DNA from: JAHDBG01 sp963922315
GTDB lineage: Bacteria > Pseudomonadota > Gammaproteobacteria > Chromatiales > Chromatiaceae
NCBI GenBank assembly: GCA_963922315.1
Contig: CAWUID010000027.1
Span: forward strand, 1-28,603
Length of the DNA: 28,603 nucleotides
Direction: 5' to 3'
The notes under the pieces were generated by a model. The model saw only the letters and a program-made list of their open reading frames with translations. It made no database searches and had not been told where the DNA came from. The position numbers were made by a program, and so were the translations under genes. This document shows, piece after piece, positions 24,056 through 28,603 of this stretch. How positions within the stretch are numbered: position 1 is the stretch's first letter; the number at the start of each line of letters is the position of its first letter.

Positions 24056-25144
24056 ATGACACGACAGTCAATCGCACCGGGCATACACCAGTTGCAGCCA
24101 TATGTACCAGGCAAGCCGCTGGACGAACTGGAACGTGAACTGGGCATCCGGGATGCGATTAAACTGGCTTCTAACGAAAATCCGCTGGGCCCGGCTCCGT
24201 CGGTCCGACAGGCACTGTCTGCTGCCGGCGGCGAACTGGCGCGTTACCCTGATGGCAGTGGTCATGCATTACGTACGGCTTTGGCGGAACATCATCAGAT
24301 AGCAGCCGACTGGATTACCCTGGGTAATGGCTCAAACGACGTGCTGGATATGATTGCACGGGTATTTCTGTATCCGGGACGGGAGAGTGTGTTTTCGGCA
24401 CATGCATTTGCGGTATATCGACTCAGTAGCCAGGCAGTAGGTGCTGATTTGAAAGTCGCGGAAGCGACCGATTACGGGCATGACCTGAATAAGCTGTACC
24501 AGCAGATCACACCACAGACTGGAGTGGTCTGGATCGCAAACCCGAATAATCCGACAGGCACCTGGTTGGCACGTGATCCCCTGTACGACTTTATCCGGTC
24601 AGTACCGCAGCATGTCATGATCGTGCTGGATGAAGCCTATATTGACTATATCAACCACCCGGACTACCCGGATGGTACGCAATGGCTGGCGGATCATCCG
24701 AATCTGATCGTGACCCGCACCTTTTCCAAAGCCTATGGATTAGCTGCGTTGCGGGTTGGCTACGCCCTGGCACATCCGGAAGTGACTGATTTGCTGAATC
24801 GGGTGCGTCAGCCATTCAATGTCAATAGCCTGGCACAGGCAGCTGCTTTGGCCGCCCTGCAGGATCAGGCCCATATTGTCCATTCTGCCGATCTGAACCG
24901 CGTTGGGTTACAACAACTGGCAGCAGGCTTCAAACAGATGGGACTAAGTTATATTCCTTCTGTCGGAAACTTCATTACTGTACTGAGTGACCGCCCGGCT
25001 GCTGAAACAGATGCAGCGTTATTGCGTCAGGGTGTGATTACCCGTCCGGTCGAAAATTATGGATTGCCCGGCGGGTTGCGCATCAGTGTTGGCTTGCCGG
25101 AAGAAAATACCCGTTGCCTGCAGGCACTGCAGCAGGTGATATGA
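24056..25144 (+). CDS. hisC: Histidinol-phosphate aminotransferase
   Basis: A PLP enzyme of fold type I, 362 residues. It transfers an amino group to imidazole-acetol phosphate in histidine synthesis, and paralogues also transaminate phenylpyruvate-type acids. Visible elements are KLASNENPLGP, GNGSNDVLDMIARVF, ANPNNPTGTW, VLDEAYIDY and the PLP-lysine loop TRTFSKAYGLAALRVGYAL. The tyrA gene overlaps its stop (ATGA). This hisC-tyrA pairing is common in gammaproteobacteria outside the his operon and suggests a role in aromatic amino-acid synthesis as well. Confidence 0.94.
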   Translation: MTRQSIAPGIHQLQPYVPGKPLDELERELGIRDAIKLASNENPLGPAPSVRQALSAAGGELARYPDGSGHALRTALAEHHQIAADWITLGNGSNDVLDMIARVFLYPGRESVFSAHAFAVYRLSSQAVGADLKVAEATDYGHDLNKLYQQITPQTGVVWIANPNNPTGTWLARDPLYDFIRSVPQHVMIVLDEAYIDYINHPDYPDGTQWLADHPNLIVTRTFSKAYGLAALRVGYALAHPEVTDLLNRVRQPFNVNSLAQAAALAALQDQAHIVHSADLNRVGLQQLAAGFKQMGLSYIPSVGNFITVLSDRPAAETDAALLRQGVITRPVENYGLPGGLRISVGLPEENTRCLQALQQVI

Positions 25145-26022
25145 CGCCACCGCAAAAAAAACTTCATCTGGCGGTGATTGGACTGGGCCTGATCGGAGGC
25201 TCGTTCGCACTCGCGCTGCGTCGAGCCGGATACGTCCGTCACATATCAGGTTTTGATACAGATGCAGAGCAAGCCCAACAGGCTGTTGAACTGGGAGTCA
25301 TTGATCAGGCTTGTACCGATATCGCTGCCACAGTTGCCGAAGCTGACCTGATCTTTGTAGCAGTGCCGGTTGGCGCGATACGTCAGGTCTTTTCTGAAAT
25401 AAATGGACATCTGTTACCAACAGCTTTAGTGATGGATGCCGGGAGTACCAAGGGTAGCGTAATCGCTGATTTTTACGTAGCCTGTGCTGATCATATACAC
25501 CAGTTCATACCAGCTCACCCGATTGCTGGCAAAGAAACCAGCGGTGTTGCAGCGGCCAGTGCCGATCTGTACAAAAATCGAACAGTAATACTGACCCCGA
25601 CCGGACAACAAACTAACGTAATATTGCAATGCGCTCAGGCAGCATGGCAGGCATGTGGCGCACTCATAGAACACATGCAAGCCGAACAACATGATGCCAT
25701 CCTGGCAACCACCAGCCATCTGCCTCATCTGCTCGCATTCAACCTGATGCAGGTATTACATGAGCAACATCATCAGACAGAATTGCAGGCATGTGCCGGT
25801 AGTGGACTACGCGACTTCAGCCGTATCGCCGGTAGTGACCCGGTGATGTGGCGCGATATTGCACTAGCAAACCAGAAAGCTTTATGTACCAGTCTGCGGA
25901 CTTATATCAATGGGCTGGAACAACTTGCGACAGAACTGGATGCAGGGGATGGTCCGGCTTTACACCAACGTTTTACACAGGCACAAAACCTGCATAGCCA
26001 ACTGAATTTAAGCTGCTGTTGA
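25141..26022 (+). CDS. tyrA: Prephenate dehydrogenase
   Basis: Oxidatively decarboxylates prephenate (or arogenate) on the way to tyrosine. The chain is 293 residues. The NAD(P)-binding GLGLIGGSFALALRRAG is at the N-terminus. Then come FVAVPVGAI, MDAGSTKGSV, the active-site segment HPIAGKETSGV and TSHLPHLLAFNL, with GLRDFSRIAGSDPVMWRDI near the end. There is no fused chorismate mutase or EPSP synthase domain, and aroA does not follow as it does in Pseudomonas-type operons. ATG 25141 overlaps the hisC stop. Its 3' end overlaps the converging gluQ by 15 bp. Confidence 0.95.
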   Translation: MTPPQKKLHLAVIGLGLIGGSFALALRRAGYVRHISGFDTDAEQAQQAVELGVIDQACTDIAATVAEADLIFVAVPVGAIRQVFSEINGHLLPTALVMDAGSTKGSVIADFYVACADHIHQFIPAHPIAGKETSGVAAASADLYKNRTVILTPTGQQTNVILQCAQAAWQACGALIEHMQAEQHDAILATTSHLPHLLAFNLMQVLHEQHHQTELQACAGSGLRDFSRIAGSDPVMWRDIALANQKALCTSLRTYINGLEQLATELDAGDGPALHQRFTQAQNLHSQLNLSCC

Positions 26023-26883
26023 GTTACGGTTGTGCCGGGACAGCTCATCACCTCGCCAATGCGTAGTAGCCCAACGCCAGAACGACTCAATGGTGCCTAC
26101 ATCAGACGGGATTTGCGTTGGTTGTAAAAACAGCCAGGCGGTTCGCAGAGCCTGTAGAGATGCCGATAACTCAACCGGTCGTGCAGCGTCACTTTTACTC
26201 AACTTTTTACCATCACTACCCAGCACCAGCGGAACATGCTGATAGGTTGGCGTGGTATATCCCAGACTTTGTTGCAGATACACCTGACGGCAACAGCTTT
26301 CCAGCAGATCGGCACCACGTACCACATGAGTGACCCCGGCCATCTGGTCATCCACAACGACTGCTAATTGATAGGCAGTCACGCCATCGCGGCGACGCAC
26401 AACAAAATCACCGCAGGTTTCGGCCAGCCGCTGGCAGACTATACCCTGCCATTTATCTGCTACCGTGACAGCATGATGATGTGTTCTGATACGCACGGCA
26501 TAGTCCGCAGCATCCGGGAGATTCAGTGTGCTGCAGGTGCCTGGATAACGTGACTGACCACGCAATTGCTGGCGTGAACACTGACAGTGATACAACAAAT
26601 CATCAGCGCGTAACCGGGCCAGAGCTTCAAGATAAGCCGATTGATGCTGGTTTTGATACTGTACGGGTTCCTGCCAGTGAAATCCTAACCTGTGTAACAT
26701 CTGGATAATCTGTACAGCAGCGTTCGGGCGACAACGCACCTGATCAAGATCATCTATGCGTAACAACCAGTCTCCCCGATGTTGTCGTGCTTCCAGGAAA
26801 CTTGCCATTGCTGTTACCAACGAACCCAGATGCAGTGGCCCGGTTGGCGTCGGTGCAAAGCGTCCCCGATAAAATACAGACAT
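26008..26883 (-). CDS. gluQ: Glutamyl-Q tRNA(Asp) synthetase
   Basis: A truncated glutamyl-tRNA synthetase paralogue of 291 residues. It attaches glutamate to the queuosine of tRNA(Asp), not to a tRNA 3' end. The class I HIGH motif reads HLGS (18-21) after RGRFAPTPTGP, and KMSKS reads KLSKS. A zinc site is visible as CQCSRQQL...YPGTC. It lacks the anticodon-binding half of GltX, which identifies it as GluQ (YadB). dksA, its frequent neighbour, is absent; here it converges on tyrA and is divergent from a glycosyltransferase gene with only 14 bp between starts. Confidence 0.95.
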   Translation of the reverse strand: MSVFYRGRFAPTPTGPLHLGSLVTAMASFLEARQHRGDWLLRIDDLDQVRCRPNAAVQIIQMLHRLGFHWQEPVQYQNQHQSAYLEALARLRADDLLYHCQCSRQQLRGQSRYPGTCSTLNLPDAADYAVRIRTHHHAVTVADKWQGIVCQRLAETCGDFVVRRRDGVTAYQLAVVVDDQMAGVTHVVRGADLLESCCRQVYLQQSLGYTTPTYQHVPLVLGSDGKKLSKSDAARPVELSASLQALRTAWLFLQPTQIPSDVGTIESFWRWATTHWRGDELSRHNRNSTAA

Positions 26884-26897
26884 CCCATTCCTCGTGT

Positions 26898-27623
26898 ATG
26901 CACACCATTAATCTGAGCATCATCATTCCGACACTGAATGACGGTGCTGTGCTGATGCCTTTATTACAAACTTTGCAGACATTGCGTCAGGCCGGTCAGG
27001 AAATTATCCTGAGCGATGGGGGTAGTATGGATAATACCTGCCTGCTGGCACAACCGCTGGTTGATCAGATAATGCAAGGGCCAGCTGGAAGAGCACAACA
27101 GATGAACCGGGGCGCACGTCAGGCGCAGGGTTGCTGGTTATGGTTTGTGCATGCAGATACCCGGCTGACAATCGACGCTACTCAGGAGTTTTTCGGGCAT
27201 TTACAACATACCCGGTCTGACTGGGGCTATTGTCGGTTAAACTTTGATAGCCCGACGTTGGTTTTCCGGGTGATTGCACAACTGATGCAGCAACGCACCC
27301 GTCTCAGTCGTATTGCCACTGGTGACCAGGGTATTTTCGTGCGTCGCCGTTTGTTCGAACAGATCGGTGGCTATTCAGCTATTCCACTGATGGAAGATAT
27401 CGCGCTCAGTCGTCAACTGAAACGTCACAGTCGCCCAGAGTGTGCACCAATCCGGCTGATGACCTCAGCCCGTCGCTGGCAACGACAGGGGATAGTGCGC
27501 ACTATTCTGTTAATGTGGTGGCTGCGCTTCGCCTATTTTATTGGTGTTTCACCAGCTCGCCTGGCCGTCTGGTATCAGCCATGTCCATCTCTTGCCACCG
27601 TTTCCCCGACAGCCGACTGCTGA
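26898..27623 (+). CDS. TIGR04283-type family 2 glycosyltransferase
   Basis: A 241-residue GT-A enzyme. LSIIIPTLNDGAVLMPLLQT opens the nucleotide-sugar fold, EIILSDGGSMDNT is the first acidic motif, and GRAQQMNRGARQA followed by FVHADTRL contains the DxD-like HADT metal site. GDQGIFVRRRLFEQIGGY and MEDIALSRQLK complete the acceptor region, and the C-terminal WWLRFAYFIGVSPARLAVWY is hydrophobic and may lie on the membrane. The family accompanies TIGR04282 proteins; the sugar and acceptor are unknown. ATG 26898 is chosen since upstream codons overlap gluQ antisense. The next gene overlaps its 3' end by 43 bp. Confidence 0.88.
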   Translation: MHTINLSIIIPTLNDGAVLMPLLQTLQTLRQAGQEIILSDGGSMDNTCLLAQPLVDQIMQGPAGRAQQMNRGARQAQGCWLWFVHADTRLTIDATQEFFGHLQHTRSDWGYCRLNFDSPTLVFRVIAQLMQQRTRLSRIATGDQGIFVRRRLFEQIGGYSAIPLMEDIALSRQLKRHSRPECAPIRLMTSARRWQRQGIVRTILLMWWLRFAYFIGVSPARLAVWYQPCPSLATVSPTADC

Positions 27624-28231
27624 TTTTTGCTAAAGCCCCTGTGATCGGTCAGGTAAAGACCCGGCTGATTCCCGCTATCGGTGCAGCCGCTGCGTGTAAT
27701 TTTTACCGCCAATGTCTGTATACGACCATAGCGCGGATGACACATGCCAACATTGCCCCGGTTACCGTGTATGTCACAGACATGCAGCATCCTGCTTTCC
27801 GGAAATTACCAGAACATGTGGCATTGCGCAGCCAATGTGGCAATAATCTGGGTGAACGAATGGCACAGGCAATCGATGCCAGTTTGGGAAATCATACGCA
27901 ACATGTTATAGTCATTGGTACAGATGCTCCTAGCTTAACGCCGGATGATGTTGCGCAAGGTTTCTGTCAACTGCGGTCGGGAGCTGATGTGGTCATGACA
28001 CCGGCTGAAGATGGCGGTTATGTCCTGATCGGAATGAAACAGCAACAACCTGCTTTATTTCAGGCGATTCCCTGGAGTACTACTCGGGTGGCAGCATTGA
28101 CCCGGCAGCGCTGTCAGGCACAGAATTTGCGTCTATATGAACTACCCACGCGCTGGGATATTGATTGTGCCGCCGATCTGGCCCGGTTTTATCAGCAGGC
28201 ACATACCTTTGATTCATACCAATTTCTTTAA
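27581..28231 (+). CDS. TIGR04282-family (DUF2064) nucleotidyl/glycosyltransferase-like protein
   Basis: A 216-residue Rossmann-like transferase. The N-terminal LLIFAKAPVIGQVKTRLIPA is the family signature, a nucleotide-binding loop like that of molybdenum-cofactor guanylyltransferases. GNNLGERMAQAID, VIVIGTDAPSLTPDDVAQGF and ADVVMTPAEDGGYVLIGM follow, holding the acidic metal site. Databases label the family 'arsenosugar biosynthesis glycosyltransferase', a label from one characterised context that need not apply here. ATG 27581 lies inside the preceding glycosyltransferase gene, whose stop is 42 bases further on, so the two are coupled and probably act in one pathway. Confidence 0.88.
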   Translation: MSISCHRFPDSRLLIFAKAPVIGQVKTRLIPAIGAAAACNFYRQCLYTTIARMTHANIAPVTVYVTDMQHPAFRKLPEHVALRSQCGNNLGERMAQAIDASLGNHTQHVIVIGTDAPSLTPDDVAQGFCQLRSGADVVMTPAEDGGYVLIGMKQQQPALFQAIPWSTTRVAALTRQRCQAQNLRLYELPTRWDIDCAADLARFYQQAHTFDSYQFL

Positions 28232-28238
28232 TCAGTTA

Positions 28239-28274
28239 AAAACACTGTTGTTACCCTGCGAAAACAGTGTAGTA
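28239..28274. repeat. Inverted repeat after the glycosyltransferase pair
   Basis: ACACTGTT and AACAGTGT form an 8-bp stem with a loop of about 13 bases. The plus strand lacks a T-run after it. On the minus strand the stem is followed by TTTTTAA, so it could end a leftward transcript, although no leftward gene is seen. It is a weak candidate terminator or structured 3' end for the plus-strand pair. Confidence 0.3.
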
Positions 28275-28345
28275 AAAGAGTTATTGATATAGATAATATT
28301 TAAATCATGGGCGAGAACTGAGCTTCTCTCTTTTTGGAAACCTCC

Positions 28346-28573
28346 ATGATTTTGCCCCCGCCGCAAGCAGTGGGGAATACTAAAATTAAATTCGTCCTGA
28401 ATGACTTGTTGCTTGCTGCCTTTCCGAATACTCCAGCCACTGATGATGTAACTACAGCGTTAGAATCTGCGTCTGCGCCGCTTGCTGAGCGTAAGGAAGG
28501 TGATGGATATCATGTTTGTTATCACAACGATCTCAGGCTGCGGGAAATGCAGCAATTCCCGCTTCAGGCATAA
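28346..28573 (+). CDS. Small hypothetical protein (75 residues)
   Basis: Begins MILPPPQAVGNTKIKFVLND and ends LRLREMQQFPLQA; I recognise no family. It has an amphipathic start (KFVLNDLLLAAFP), an Ala/Thr-rich middle and a polar tail, with no signal peptide or membrane segment. The ATG has GGA eight bases upstream, and an AT-rich -10-like GATAAT at about 28294 could drive it. A TTG four codons upstream (28334) is an alternative start. It may be a real small gene or a fragment of an accessory gene; nothing in the final 30 bases helps. Confidence 0.4.
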   Translation: MILPPPQAVGNTKIKFVLNDLLLAAFPNTPATDDVTTALESASAPLAERKEGDGYHVCYHNDLRLREMQQFPLQA

Positions 28574-28603
28574 GTCATTGATTTACATTATTTTTTGAGT
28601 TGT

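Noticed and set aside
1..28603. CRISPR arrays, rRNA genes, complete insertion sequences or long direct repeats
   Set aside because: Reading the window, I saw no regularly spaced repeats, rRNA-like sequence or transposase frames.

Overview
The window reads as ordinary chromosome from a gammaproteobacterium of moderate GC content. The housekeeping genes and their local pairings (hemA-prfA, aroQ-accB-accC, bamE divergent from fur, hisC-tyrA, recA, uvrD, gluQ, sthA, rpiA) fit that class. I cannot name a genus. Two accessory patches interrupt this backbone.

Left part (1-9364). A minus-strand pair encodes a TonB-dependent receptor (2264-4225) and a fused two-ATPase peptide/nickel-type ABC protein of YejF type (227-2248), with no permease genes in view. 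A 61-codon piece resembling the C-terminus of a plasmid-type primase (37-219) directly abuts the ABC gene. uvrD (minus) is divergent from an FMN reductase-hemA-prfA run (plus).

Accessory region (9365-13388). After prfA comes AT-rich DNA. It holds a ParD-like antitoxin followed by a 16-codon stub of its toxin, then a minus-strand cassette resembling type VI secretion (T6SS) cargo: a DUF4123 adaptor, a LysM + TIGR02594/CHAP-like peptidoglycan hydrolase, and a small secreted protein placed where the immunity protein normally is. No VgrG, PAAR, Hcp or T6SS structural gene is in the window. Base composition changes sharply inside the adaptor gene, near 12035-12065, at the end of the conserved DUF4123 domain. 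This suggests that the adaptor tail, effector and immunity gene were exchanged together onto a resident adaptor head. The region ends with a pair of tiny overlapping ORFs, then a tRNA-Lys(UUU) with its own promoter and terminator.

Right part (13389-28603). A minus-strand run bamE-thiD-tonB-gmhA-sat is divergent from fur with almost no space between starts. rpiA, a rhodanese, accC, accB and aroQ form a second minus-strand run. The plus-strand run sthA-recA-hisC-tyrA is tightly spaced and converges on gluQ, which is divergent from two overlapping glycosyltransferase genes of the TIGR04283 and TIGR04282 types. An unidentified small ORF lies at the right edge. Iron handling recurs (TonB, a TonB-dependent receptor, Fur). 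Sat of the homo-oligomeric type is compatible with sulfur oxidation but does not prove it.

The candidate for a little-described system is the effector/immunity cassette at 9813-12855: the hydrolase has recognisable domains, but the immunity candidate and the adaptor's two flanking domains match nothing I recognise.
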